Source: Symsagittifera roscoffensis (taxonomy: Eukaryota; Xenacoelomorpha; Acoela; Convolutidae). From it: 64,000 nucleotides of DNA. A program made the position numbers and the translations under genes. This document shows, one piece after another, positions 51,628-61,282 of the stretch. The stretch covers positions 186,001 to 250,000 of the forward strand of contig NC_087067.1 in the NCBI RefSeq assembly GCF_963678635.1. Reading direction: 5' to 3'. The notes under the pieces are model-generated. The model saw only the letters and a program-made list of their open reading frames with translations, did not search any database and was not told where the DNA came from. Within the stretch, counting starts at the first letter, position 1. Each line of letters opens with the position of its first letter.

Positions 51628-53389
51628 CTGCCTTCTAATTCAGGATAGGACAGCTCTACTCTAGTAGGATATTATATCTGGAAATTGTGAAAAGCAGTTT
51701 CCCGCTGTTTTCTCGATCACTTTCCCGCAATTGTAGTTCGGTTGTTCTGATCTTATATTTCTGAGAATTTCAATTGTCGCGAGAAAGTTGAGCATGACAT
51801 GCCCCATTCGAATTTTTGAAAAATTCCATTTCACCCCAAACTCATGTTTTTCCCGTTGTTCAAGGTCAAACTTCCGAATACGACCGACTGGGACAGTACT
51901 TTCCGGTCAAATGTCACAAAAGTGTGGGACGTGGCCTTCGTTCTGAGGGTTTACTTTTACCAAGTTTATACATTTGGTTTATGCTAATGTTTGACTCGCC
52001 AATATAATCCAGTATTTCCGAAACTGTGGCCCCTTCTGCTTCAACATTAGGCGTGAAATCACCTTTGACATCAGAAGTACCATGAATTATAATTTCGTTA
52101 TTAGATGACTTAGAATGGGTATTATTGTTTGTAATGTTGTTTGATGTAGTCAGGCCAGCAGCCTTAAGTAAATGTTTAATATCACTCATAAGATCATTTA
52201 GAACTTCTGTTTTTTTATCACAATTTCAAACTTAGCTTCGGATTTGAAGACGTCACAAGTTCAAACTTAATTTCGGATTTGCATCCGCATTGATTCAAAC
52301 ACATTGCACATAAAACTATCCATCACACTTGTCACATCCAATTGCACCTGTATCACCTTCTTTCACTACCTTTTTGCAGGGTCCGCATTTCGTCTTGTTT
52401 TCCTTTGCGCTTTTTGTGTTAACCATGCTCACTGAAGATTTCTTTCTCTTTACTTTCGGATCCGATAATTTCGCCTTCCGTTGCGACAAGTTAGGGTTTT
52501 CCTCGACTCTGCCTTCTAATTCAGGATAGGACAGCTCTACTCTAGTATGATATTATATCTGGAAATTGTGAAAATCAGTTTCCCGCTGTTTTCTCGATCA
52601 CTTTCCCGCAATTGTAATTCGGTTGTTCTGATCTTATATTTCTGAGAACTTCAATTGTCGCGAGAAAGTTGAGCATGACATGCCCCATTCGAATTTTTGA
52701 AAAATTCCATTTCACCCCAAACTCATGTTTTTCCCGTTGTTCAAGGTCAAACTTCCGAATATGACCGACTGGGACAGTACTTTCTGGTCAAATGTCACAA
52801 AAGTGTGGAACGTGGCCTTCGTTCTGAGGGTTTACTTTTACCAAGTTTATACATTTGGTTTATGCTAATGTTTGACTCGCCAATATAATCCAGTATTTCC
52901 GAAACTATGGCCCCTTCTGCTTCAACATTAGACGTGAAATCACCTTTGACATCAGAAGTACCATGAATTATAATTTCGTTATTAGATGACTTAGAATGGG
53001 TATTATTGTTTGTAATGTTGTTTGATGTAGTCAGGCCAGCAGCCTTAAATAAATGTTTAATATAACTCATAAGATCATTTAGAACTTCTGTTTTTTTATC
53101 ACAATTTCAAACTTAGCTTCGGATTTGAAGACGTCACAAGTTCAAACTTAATTTCGGATTTGCATCCGCATTGATTCAAACACATTGCACATGAAACTAT
53201 CCATCACACTTGTCACATCCAATTGCACCTGTATCACCTTCTTTCACTACCTTTTTGCAGGGTCCGCATTTCGTCTTGTTTTCCTTTGCGCTTTTTGTGT
53301 TAACCATGCTCACTGAAGATTTCTTTCTCTTTACTTTCGGATCCGATAATGTCGCCTTCCGTTGCGACAAGTTAGGGTTTTCCTCGACT
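51628..53389. repeat. 881-bp tandem duplication inside flank A
   Basis: Copy a is 51,628-52,508 and copy b is 52,509-53,389. The join is CTCGACT/CTGCCTTC and all landmarks are offset by exactly 881 bp, with few differences. Flank A' holds one copy (from 56,679), so the duplication arose after, or was lost in, one macro-copy. Each copy contains a broken ORF1-like gene on the minus strand. Confidence 0.93.
51914..52508 (-). pseudogene. PHD-finger ORF1-like retroelement fragment, copy a
   Basis: On the minus strand a Lys/Arg-rich segment reads from the duplication edge through an ATG at 52,426 into a zinc-finger pattern: CGPC, 13 residues, CDKC, four positions, then an aromatic residue, two residues and Cys. 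This is the Cys4-His-Cys spacing of PHD-like fingers, with Tyr in place of His. The codon two after CDKCD, where such fingers have Trp, is TAG (52,316-52,318). After two frame changes a 91-codon ORF (52,189-51,914) is rich in Asn and Ser, then acidic, and ends in KLGK...RPRPTLL. The next bases continue in another frame with VTF. A PHD finger followed by an LGK...RP...F motif is typical of ORF1 proteins of CR1-like non-LTR elements; that assignment is inference. Clearly non-functional. Confidence 0.5.
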
Positions 53390-53409
53390 CTAGTACTCTT
53401 TTGTTTGCT
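52795..53409 (-). pseudogene. PHD-finger ORF1-like retroelement fragment, copy b
   Basis: This second 881-bp copy has the same layout as copy a: basic lead, CGPC...CDKC zinc-finger pattern, TAG at the expected Trp (53,197-53,199), then the Asn/Ser-rich 91-codon ORF (53,070-52,795) ending in KLGK...RPRSTLL. The His of the finger is intact here (FHVQC). The basic lead stays open about 20 codons beyond the duplication edge to about 53,409. Changes relative to copy a fall on residues without an obvious bias, as expected for a dead gene. Confidence 0.5.
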
Positions 53410-53614
53410 ATCGGTACCCTACTTCGCCTCATGACTTTTTTTACACTTCTTTTTTATTATTTACAATTTTAGTATTTTTAAGTTTCTATTCTACAGATAA
53501 AATTCTAAACAATCTTCCCAATTTTTTTAAAGAAAAAATCATTCAGTCATCTTAATCGAGTGGACTTTTGGCTGTTTTTTAATTGACCTGACTGCTTTTT
53601 TTGTGCTTTTACTT
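53390..53614. other. AT-rich linker before the second array
   Basis: A T-rich 225-bp stretch without a gene. It joins the 881-bp duplication to the left edge of the second satellite array and has no counterpart in flank A', whose homology stops at 57,439. Confidence 0.6.
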
Positions 53615-53627
53615 AAGTCTTGGGACA
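53615..53627 (-). repeat. Inverted partial satellite monomer
   Basis: AAGTCTTGGGACA matches 13 bases of the reverse complement of the monomer. Its GTCTTGGGA (53,617-53,625) pairs with TCCCAAGAC at 53,638-53,646. It is the only reverse-oriented monomer piece I found, and it sits exactly at the left edge of the second array. Confidence 0.55.
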
Positions 53628-53637
53628 TTTCACGCTA

Positions 53638-54428
53638 TCCCAAGACCTCCTCGCTCTAGTGTTGGGAAACTTCACACTGTCTCAAGACTTTTCTGTACTC
53701 TCCCAAGATTTCTTCGTACTCTCCCAAGACTTCTCCGTACTGTCCCAAGACTTTTGCGTACTGTCACAAGACTTCTTCGTACTGTCCCAAGTTTTTTTCC
53801 TTACTATCCCAAAACATTTCCGTACTGTCCCAGGACTTTTCCGTACTGTTCCAACACTTTTCCGTACTGTCCCAAGACTTCTCTGTACTGTCCCAAGATT
53901 TTTCCGTAATGTCCCAAGATTTTTCCGTACTGTCCCAAGACTTTTCCGTACTGTCCTAAGACTTTGCCGTGCTGTCCCAAGACTCCTCCGTACTGTCCCA
54001 AGACATCTTCTTACTGTCCAAAGACTTCTTCGTACTGTCCCAAGACTTCTTCGTACTGTCCCAAGACTTTTCCGTACTGTCCCAAGGCTTTTCCGTACTG
54101 TCCCAAGACTTCTTCGTACCGTCCCAAGACTTCTTCGTACTGTCCCAAGACTTTTCTGTACTTCCCAAGACTCTTTCGTACTGTCCCATGACTTCTTCGT
54201 ACTGTCCCAAGACTTCTTCGTACTGTCCCAAGACTTTTGCCGTACTGTGTCAAGACTTCGCCGTGCTGCCCAAGACTACTCCATACTGTCCCAACACTTC
54301 TTCGTACTGTCCAAAGACTTTTTCGTACTGTCCCAATACTTCTTCGTACTGTCCCTAGGCTATTCCGTACTGTCCCAAGACTTCTTCGTGCTGTCCCAAG
54401 ACTTCTTCGTACTTGTCCCAAGACCTCC
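53638..54428 (+). repeat. Second, short satellite array (~0.8 kb)
   Basis: About 37 monomers of the same 21-bp family, same orientation as the main array. The left third is degenerate (CTCTCCC, GTTTTTTTCC, GACTTTTGCG); the right part carries the ordinary HOR order including CCAAAGAC, CCCTAGGC and GACTTCTTCG. It ends in the same CTTGTCCCAAGAC / TTTATTCCTG junction as the first array, showing that the edge and flank were copied together. Confidence 0.95.
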
Positions 54429-56678
54429 TTTATTCCTGTGTTGGGATAATCGGATCTCTTCTTCTTCAGTGTTGGGACCCTTGAACCACTATCCCTGGTA
54501 CCACCACTTGAGTTCTAGTATCAAAATTTTCCAAAAACCCACACTTACTGGCCAAAAGTTTCAGTTACTAGCCCCACTGTATTTATCTTCCTTCATTAAT
54601 CCGATACAAGTTGAAAACCCAAACTGTTAGCAGGTGTCTTGTGATCACCAATTCGTCTAAAACCAATAAATCTAGTACCGAAAACGTAAAAACTTAAGTG
54701 AGAAAAACGATGAAAAACCAAAAGATGAACCCACCAAAAACTCAAAGGTGACCAATGTTGTCCTTTTGTGAAAAAAAAATGCCTGATACCTAATTGTTAC
54801 GCGTTTTCTTCCGCCCTACTAATGTTCTTATGGGGTATTCTCCTTCCAGGTTCCAAAAACTGTCTATTTCCGATCTCCCCAACCGATCCGACCAAGGTAT
54901 CTACCTTAATTCGATCCTGAATTTGGATATCCTCGCTTTGTAACTCACGCGTGTAAGATTCTAATGCAACTACATCGACGATATTGATTGATTAGTTACT
55001 GTAACGTGTGCTCCCTTCTTACAATTTGCAACCGCCAAATTCTAACATAACCAGCCCCTCTTCTAACCTCCCCCTATTTAGCCCCCCTCTTGAGCCGAAA
55101 ATTACCTTAAGCGCGATGGGTGCTAAAACTCTTGAGAGAAAACCGTAGAACCTGTTTCCAGGCTCTGCTTGAGTAAAAACGTATCCTCACTACAGTGGGT
55201 ATGCGCTTATCCAATTTTACACTTATCTCCTATAACGTAATGTGGATTTTAACAATACCCGTTTGACCAAACAGAACACCCCTGTCTCTCCTACTCTAGC
55301 TGTTCTGATTATGTGCTGGTTGTCTCCTTGGCGTGTTCCGCACCTCTCAACAGAACCACGTTCCCACTTGACTGGTCACCTGTTCCAATCAAGTCTCCTA
55401 GTGGTCCGTCGAATGACCAAACAGAACATCCCTGTGTGCCCTTCCCTTTTTCTCCTCGTCCTTGCTGGATTTTCCTCTGGTGTGGCCAGCACCTGTCGGG
55501 TCCCCTTCCTGTGAACCGCTTCCCCGCTTGGCTGGTCACCTTTTCCAGTCAGGTCTCCTAGTGGTCCAGTGAAGTTGCAATCTATCTGAAAACCTTAACA
55601 ACGCCCCGCACTCGGGCATCTGTATAAAATTGCTGATCTGATCGCAATGATCGGTCTTTGGAAACAAGTATGGATATACTATTTCAATTAATATTATTAT
55701 TGATCCGACTAATCTGGTATCAAAGTCAGTTATTTTTTGTTTTATGGTTTTTGTTCCTTTTTCTATTCTTTTTTGGTTTTTGCTTCGCTTTTTGTCTTTT
55801 TGATCGTTTTTGTCCCCCTAGTTACCCCTTTACTCGGTTAACTAGGCCTCGTTTGGAGAGCGTACTAAGAAATTTTCTCTAGTATTCTTATAAAGCTATA
55901 CCGGTACAACCAGAAGGCTTACACGTTCCCGTTGAACCGTACCACCGGTACTCTAGAATGGGCTTGTTGCCCGAAGCTGTGTCAATTGGGTTCGACTCCG
56001 TAGTCATGATGTCGTAGAAACACCCAGGAGCGCCATAAAAACACTATGTAACAGTCGCTTACTTAGGTCACAAATGAAGTTAAAGAGAAATCGACCCTAT
56101 AACTGTTGGCTCAAGAGTCAGGGACACGTTGGCTCTTGTGTTTTTCTACCTCGAACAGTCGGAGCCAATTCGGTTCACCCGCGACATGAGACTAAATCCC
56201 TCGTTACAGCCTAAAGGCCACTAACAAAATACCCCCACTCTAGAAATGGAAACGTCCCCATACTTAGGTCTCGAAATACCCAAAATACGCGAACGCCGTT
56301 AAAAACAGGGTCGGAACATTGCATTTTAGTTGTTTTTTATTAGACAGTGGAACTTTGATCTATTTCAGATGGATCAACCTATAACTTTTTACCTCAACAT
56401 AACAATTACAAAACACACTCAAGAAAACTAAATTGGGTACTCACATACCAGCACACTCGAGAATTGGGGTAACTAAAATAACTAGCAACTCTAGCCGAAA
56501 TGGAAATAAATATAATATGAGATGTTTTGATTTAATGAGTTTCAACATGGGAGAAAGAGTTTTAACTTGAGAATCGAATTTTGGGGTTGCACCATTGGGG
56601 GACTTCGGCTGTCCACCTTTCCACCGAAGGTTCACTCTGGTCCATTTCTAATTGGTATCTTTTCGGTTCGCAGTCGTT
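54429..56678. other. Flank A': second copy of the macro-repeat flank
   Basis: Homologous to 49,401-51,627 along its length, with small indels (for example near 55,690 and 56,090-56,150, where the tandem CGAACGGTCGGAGCC of flank A at 51,084-51,113 is replaced by other sequence). No gene recognised. It includes the second copy of the 150-160-bp tandem pair. Confidence 0.8.
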
Positions 56679-56711
56679 CTGCCTGCTAATTCAGGATAGG
56701 ACAGCTCTACT

Positions 56712-57439
56712 CTAGTATGATATTATATCTGGAAATTGTGAAAAGCAGTTTCCCGCTGTTTTCTCGATCACTTTCCCGCAATTGTAATTCGGTTGTTCTG
56801 ATCTTATATTTCTGCGATTTTCAATTGTCGCGAGAAAGTTTAGCATGACATGCTCAATTCGAATTTTTGAAAAATTCCATTTCACCCCAAACTCATGTTT
56901 TTCCCGTTGTTTAAGGTCAAACTTCCAAATATGACCGACTGGCACAGTACTTTCTGGTCGAATGTCACAAAAGTGTGGGACGTGGCCTTCATTCTGAGGG
57001 TTTACTTTTACCAAGTTTATTCACTTTGCTTATGTTAATATTTGACTCGCCAATATATTCCAGTATTTCCGAATTTGTGGCCCCTTCTGCTTCAACATTA
57101 GACGTGAAGTCACCTTTGTCTTCAGAAGTACCATTAATTATAATTTCGTTATTAGATGACTTAGAATGGGTATTTTTGTTTGTAATGTTGTTTGATGTTG
57201 TCAGGCCAGCAGCCTTAAATAAATGTTTAATATCGTTCATAAGATCATATAGAACTTCTGTTTCTTTATCACAATTTCAAACTTAGCTTCGGATTTGAAG
57301 ACGTCACAAGTTCAAACTTAATTTCGGATTTGCATCCGCATTGATCTCAACACATTGCCCATGAAACTATTCATCACACGTCATATCCAATTGCTTCTGT
57401 ATCACCTTCTTTCACTACTTTTTTGCAGGATCCGCATTT
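56712..57439 (-). pseudogene. PHD-finger ORF1-like retroelement fragment, copy c
   Basis: The third copy of the broken ORF1-like gene lies in flank A'. On the minus strand CGSC (near 57,435) is followed by a finger whose third Cys is changed to Tyr and which has a two-base loss. The following CDE-stop-FHGQCVEI stretch keeps the His and last Cys, with the same TAG at the expected Trp. The Asn/Ser-rich ORF (57,240-56,989) ends at KLGKSKPSE, and an overlapping frame stays open to 56,712. Homology with copy b ends at 57,439 / 53,271. The nonsense codon shared with copies a and b shows the gene was dead before the copies arose. Confidence 0.5.
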
Positions 57440-57519
57440 GGTTGATTGAGCCATATCCAACATGAAACTTTTTAATAAGTTTATCACAACAATTAGGCTT
57501 ATTAGGCTCAAACGCGAAT

Positions 57520-57735
57520 GGCAATTTCGCTCTGGTTTTTCCTCAGCGTCGTTCCCGCAATTCTAACTTAAGTTTCGTGTTCTTCTTTAGTTCATTTTTT
57601 CAGTTGTTGCGTGAATCTTGAGCATAATAGCCTCAATTCGAAATTTTGAAAATTTACTTTTGTCCCCAAAATCATGGTTAAACTTCTAAATCAAGGCCAA
57701 ACTTCCAAATATGTCCGACTGGATTACTACTTACA
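57520..57735. repeat. Diverged partial fourth copy of the ORF1-like module
   Basis: TTCCCGCAATT, AATTCGAAATTTTGAAAA, CCCCAAAATCATG and CCAAACTTCCAAATATG occur in the same order and spacing as in 56,760-56,945, but with many more differences. This looks like an older copy of the same element, cut off on both sides. The 80 bases before it (57,440-57,519) show nothing recognisable. Confidence 0.55.
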
Positions 57736-57886
57736 TTCTGTTCTTTGTTAAATAATGTCATGTTTTTTTGTTACAATTTATGACGTTACAGGTGCGTTTC
57801 TATCGTCTTAGTGAAGCTATCCAGATGTATTGTTTCGCAATTTTTTTTTTGATGAACTTAAGCTAAAAGCGTAAAGGTTAGCTTAA

Positions 57887-58923
57887 AAGGACAAAAGGGG
57901 AAGAATGCGAAGCTTGTTTGAATTGGTACCACTTAGGGTGTGGTATGGTAACATATTGGAATCCGAATCCGCAGACATTGCTGAAACAGTATGGTATTGC
58001 ATGAATTGCAATAAAAAACAACAGGAAGCAGATCGGACTGTGAGTGGTGTTAAAAATTTTCTAAGATATATGGACGACATAGTTAGAACGGTAAATGGCG
58101 ATCTTGGGTTAGTTATCGAGGCTGCCAATAACTTGCATCCGAACTTGCAGTTCACCATAGAAGAACTCGATAGTAACGGCAATTTGGCCTTTTTGGACTT
58201 AAATGTCAATGTGGATTCACATGTGGTTGGTACCCAAAACCCACTGATACCGGCACCGTTCTAAAACCATTCTTTTTTGACGAGGCATTGGAAAAAAATT
58301 GGAAGCAATGAATTGAAAATCAATATCCAAAATTTTGGTCTGACAGGGTAGTGTTTGAAACTCTTAAGAAGATCATTGAGGGAAAGAAAAATTTAGAGGT
58401 GATGGCATCAGAACCAAGAAATGATAAATGGTTGAAAGACTCAACAACCTTTCTTACAATGCAATATCGAGGCAATCCATCTCAACTGTTAGCTGCAAAG
58501 TTTTGGCTAATATCCGGGGCACAAATAACTTTTGCAACAAGAAAATTGAAAACATGCTTGCCATCCCTCAAAACTTCCTTTGCTCGTGAACTGAGATCGA
58601 AAGTGTTGTACAAGCTTACATATAGTGGATGTAACTCCACCTATGTCGGCCAGACAGTCCGACATTTAGCCACGAGGGTTGATGAACACCGCAAAAGGGA
58701 ATCCCCAGTAGGACAACACTTGTTAGAATTTAATAAGGAGGTAGGTGGTACTGCTGCGCAGAAGTCAGAGATTATAGACCAAACAGCCAACACTCATAAG
58801 CTACTGACACTAGAGGCTTTGCATATTTGGAGGGAGAGGCCGAAGATCAACACACGCGATGAATTCAGGAGCCGGGAATTAACACTAAAATTTAAGTCTA
58901 AGTATAACATGGCTAAAAGTTAA
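57887..58923 (+). pseudogene. Penelope-like retroelement: RT end plus GIY-YIG nuclease, broken
   Basis: The first open stretch (57,887-58,263; first ATG 57,905) contains FLRYMDDI, the reverse-transcriptase catalytic box (Tyr55-Met-Asp-Asp), then the NLHPNLQFT and LAFLDL motifs usual after it in Penelope-like elements. The fingers and upper palm are missing, so the copy is 5'-truncated. Near 58,225 the frame shifts by one base: WYPKPTDTGTVL, the expected next block, reads from 58,228 in the frame of the second ORF. A TGA at 58,309 interrupts it, and from 58,312 it is open to TAA at 58,921. The second part (counted from 58,351) has YKLTY (87-91), YVGQT (98-102), Arg109, His113, Glu155 and Asn167, matching a GIY-YIG endonuclease. 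RT copies RNA to DNA; the nuclease makes the priming nick. One frameshift and one stop make it inactive as read. Confidence 0.85.
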
Positions 58924-59161
58924 AAAACTGACATGCCAGAATCAAAAATATTCCCAAATCGAAATATTATAACCATGAAAGAACAAAAAGCTAAAAAATC
59001 TCAGAAATTTACTGGAAAATGTTATTCATGATAAAGGAATTAAATTATGTTATTACAGTTATTCAAATTTGATTGGTTAGAAAATTTTAGAGCCTTTTTA
59101 GACATGCTTCTCATTTTTCAGATCTTTGATCGTTTTGTAAATATTGTTAAAAATTTTAATT

Positions 59162-59186
59162 CTGATGATGCACAAAATGTGAGAAA
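59162..59186 (+). ncRNA. Decayed hammerhead-ribozyme-like core, arm 1
   Basis: CTGATGA (59,162-59,168) is followed by TGCAC, a short loop, GTGA and GAAA (59,183-59,186), the order of a hammerhead core with a short helix II. Pairing in helix II is CAC/GTG; the base expected to be C before GAAA is A. I do not see a convincing cleavage triplet or outer helices, so activity is doubtful. Confidence 0.45.
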
Positions 59187-59379
59187 ACGTTTGAATTAAC
59201 ATTTTAAATTTCATATGAAAGCGTAAAGACGATAAAGCTTACCGGCTTATTAGTCGTTGTTTTTAAGTGTAAATGAACGATGGGGCTTTTCTATAATATG
59301 TTAGTTTGATTATATATTTTTTACTTTCAGAATATATATTTTATAAAATATAAGAAATTTAAAATGTTAATTCAAATGG

Positions 59380-59404
59380 TTTCGCAAATTCTGTGCATCA
59401 TCAG
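59380..59404 (-). ncRNA. Decayed hammerhead-ribozyme-like core, arm 2
   Basis: Read on the minus strand, CTGATGA (59,404-59,398) is followed by TGCA, a loop, TTGC and GAAAC. Helix II pairs GCA with TGC. Compared with arm 1, the two arms are damaged at different bases of the GCAC/GTGC stem, consistent with a common ancestor that had a clean hammerhead core. Confidence 0.5.
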
Positions 59405-59640
59405 GATTAAAATTTTTTTACAATATTTACAAAACGATCAATCATCTGAAAAATGAGAAACGTGTCTAAAAAGGCTCTAAAACGTTTTAACCACTTTTCT
59501 AAAACTTGTAAACTTTTTTAATTAAAATCTCATATTTCTGTTTGAGTTTTCGTGGCTTAAGTTTGACATGTTTAATGTTCAGTTCACCTTCATTTGCTAA
59601 AAGAGTGCAAATTTCGCTTTTTAGTTTTGCTTCGTTCTGA

Positions 59641-59856
59641 TTGATAGCTTGCAATATTTTTATTTTTTATTTGTGGTTGATGTTTTGTTATTTCGTATTA
59701 GATTCGGCTAGTCTTTCTCTAGATTCTGATATTTTGCTGCATCCTTCGGCTGAAGCCACAGATTTACAGCGGAAATTAGGGAATGTTTTATGGGACAGTC
59801 GAAAAGGTGGCAAAAAGTTTGGAGTGCTATTGAGCAGGTTGGACAAACGGGAATAG
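59641..59856 (+). CDS. Short unassigned ORF (doubtful)
   Basis: This 71-codon ORF starts with a hydrophobic run (ACNIFIFYLWLMFCYFVL, residues 3-20) and continues with a polar stretch containing AEATDLQRKLGNVLWDSRK. The start uses a non-ATG codon (TTG); the first ATG is 13 codons in. The polar half follows a TTTCGTATTAG sequence that could be a 3' splice site, so it might be an exon of something larger. I recognise no domain, and in AT-rich DNA such an ORF can occur by chance. Confidence 0.15.
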   Translation: MIACNIFIFYLWLMFCYFVLDSASLSLDSDILLHPSAEATDLQRKLGNVLWDSRKGGKKFGVLLSRLDKRE

Positions 59857-60546
59857 CATGTTGGTAGTTTCTTTGTGTAAAATCACAAGTAGTGAGATTC
59901 CACCTCTCTCCTGTAGAATACGGCCCGTACTAATTAAGCTCGATTGTCAAAAGAAGTTTTTTTTTCGGTTTTCGAAAAATGGTTTTTTGGTTTTTTCATC
60001 CTGACGAATTTCTTTCTCTAACACAGTTGTTTTTATCCAAGTTTGAGTGCAATCTGGAAAATGTTCATGCAAGCTCAAGATACATTCGCCCGGAAGATAC
60101 ATATCGACGGATAACAAAACTAAGTCTTAAGACGACTGGCTAGCGTCTAAACAGAGCTTTGCATGTTTTTCACCGTCTCTACCAAGCCAGTACTTTTCGG
60201 TGGTCTTTCTTACATCGGGTCGACAAAAACGTTACTGCTCTCCAGCTTCGACCAGAACGCTCAAATTAACTGAATTACATGCAAAAATAGTGAGCTCATG
60301 GCTGGGTCTCAGTATCCCCAGACCACGAGGTCACTCCTAAAAACAGGGCTACTACTTATTATATTACTATTGTTTTTGTTCAGTAGATAAAAATCATCAT
60401 CTCCATCGAAGATGGATCAACCCTTTCCCCCAACTCCTAGCACCTCATCCTTGTCAAAACTAATCAAAATATCAGTTAAATTCAAGTCAGGACATGACCG
60501 GATGCTAAAAGTTTATATGAGTTAATAAAAGTTTCCGTCCCGAGAC

Positions 60547-60676
60547 CCTTCCGGATTCTTGAATCCGCTGAATCAAGCTCCTTACTCTTGATTTCTCGCT
60601 AATCCGGAAGGCTGGTTCTCACCCTTCACCGTTGTTGGCAACGGCCTTGCAACTATTGTAGCAGCACAATAGTTGC
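60547..60676. repeat. Cluster of three strong hairpins
   Basis: Hairpin 1: CCTTCCGGATT (60,547-60,557) pairs with AATCCGGAAGG (60,601-60,611), with inner pairs GGATTC/GAATCC and AATCAAG/CTTGATT. Hairpin 2: CCGTTG-TTGG-CAACGG (60,629-60,644). Hairpin 3: GCAACTATTGT (60,649-60,659) pairs with ACAATAGTTGC (60,666-60,676) around a six-base loop. All stems are perfect. Role unknown. Confidence 0.85.
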
Positions 60677-61004
60677 AACTCGGAACGTTCTCTGCTATTC
60701 TGTAGTTTGTTGTCGTTCTCCAATCTCGATTTTCGTACTGTTCGCAATCGCAGATAAAAGTTGTTCTGTTTTTTACTCGCTTTTTTGTTAAAATGGCCGT
60801 TTCAGCATTTCTCAGAAATGTGACGTCATCATTCGAATTTTTGAAAATTTAAAATACTAGAATATTCTAGCCCTCACCGTTTGGCGAAACGTTCCAATAA
60901 CGTCGCTAATCCTTCGAAATCATCAACTCGGAAGGCTTCCTGCTCAAAATTCGAATCCTGCATAAATTGCATTTTGGCCATTCTGGTCGAATGTTACATA
61001 CTCC

Positions 61005-61017
61005 CCGGACAGTCCGG
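61005..61017. repeat. Palindrome CCGGAC-A-GTCCGG
   Basis: A perfect 6+1+6 palindrome followed directly by TCAATGTCCTCATTGAA. A second palindrome with the same GGACAGTCC core lies 278 bp away. Confidence 0.8.
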
Positions 61018-61282
61018 TCAATGTCCTCATTGAATCGCGCAATGTTCTAAATGGTTACAGTGTCATCGAACAGAATTTACAAAATGCACGAAATTACTTT
61101 TATCTACGTCACATCGACTCACCGCAGAATATAAATGGCATCATACTACATCACTATAGCCTTCAAATTCTTTCATTAATCTGCACATTGAGGATATGAC
61201 TTAAGATAAAACATATTTTCTGACTTCCAGTGTCAATGTCCCGATTGAAACTTTTTCTCCTAGATTTAAAAGGTGTTGGCTT

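Larger units (their letters stand above)
57887..59492 (+). mobile_element. Penelope-like element remnant with terminal inverted repeat
   Basis: The element spans the RT/GIY-YIG pseudogene and the downstream inverted repeat with hammerhead-like cores. Penelope-like elements are known for complex ends (direct and inverted terminal repeats) and for hammerhead ribozymes in them, so the inverted repeat 150 bp after the stop codon is most simply its 3' end. The 5' end is not defined; sequence before 57,887 shows only a T tract (57,841-57,850). Confidence 0.65.
59075..59492. repeat. 138-bp inverted repeat with 141-bp spacer
   Basis: Arm 1 is 59,075-59,212 and arm 2, reverse-complemented, is 59,354-59,492. 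Long exact runs include AGAGCCTTTTTAGACA, GATCGTTTTGTAAATATTGT and TTGAATTAACATTTTAAATT. Roughly nine in ten positions agree by eye. The spacer is AT-rich and has no ORF. Confidence 0.92.

Noticed and set aside
51816-52007. 63-codon plus-strand ORF repeated at 52,697
   Set aside because: It is repeated only because the DNA is duplicated. The minus strand of the same region carries the recognisable ORF1-like motifs.
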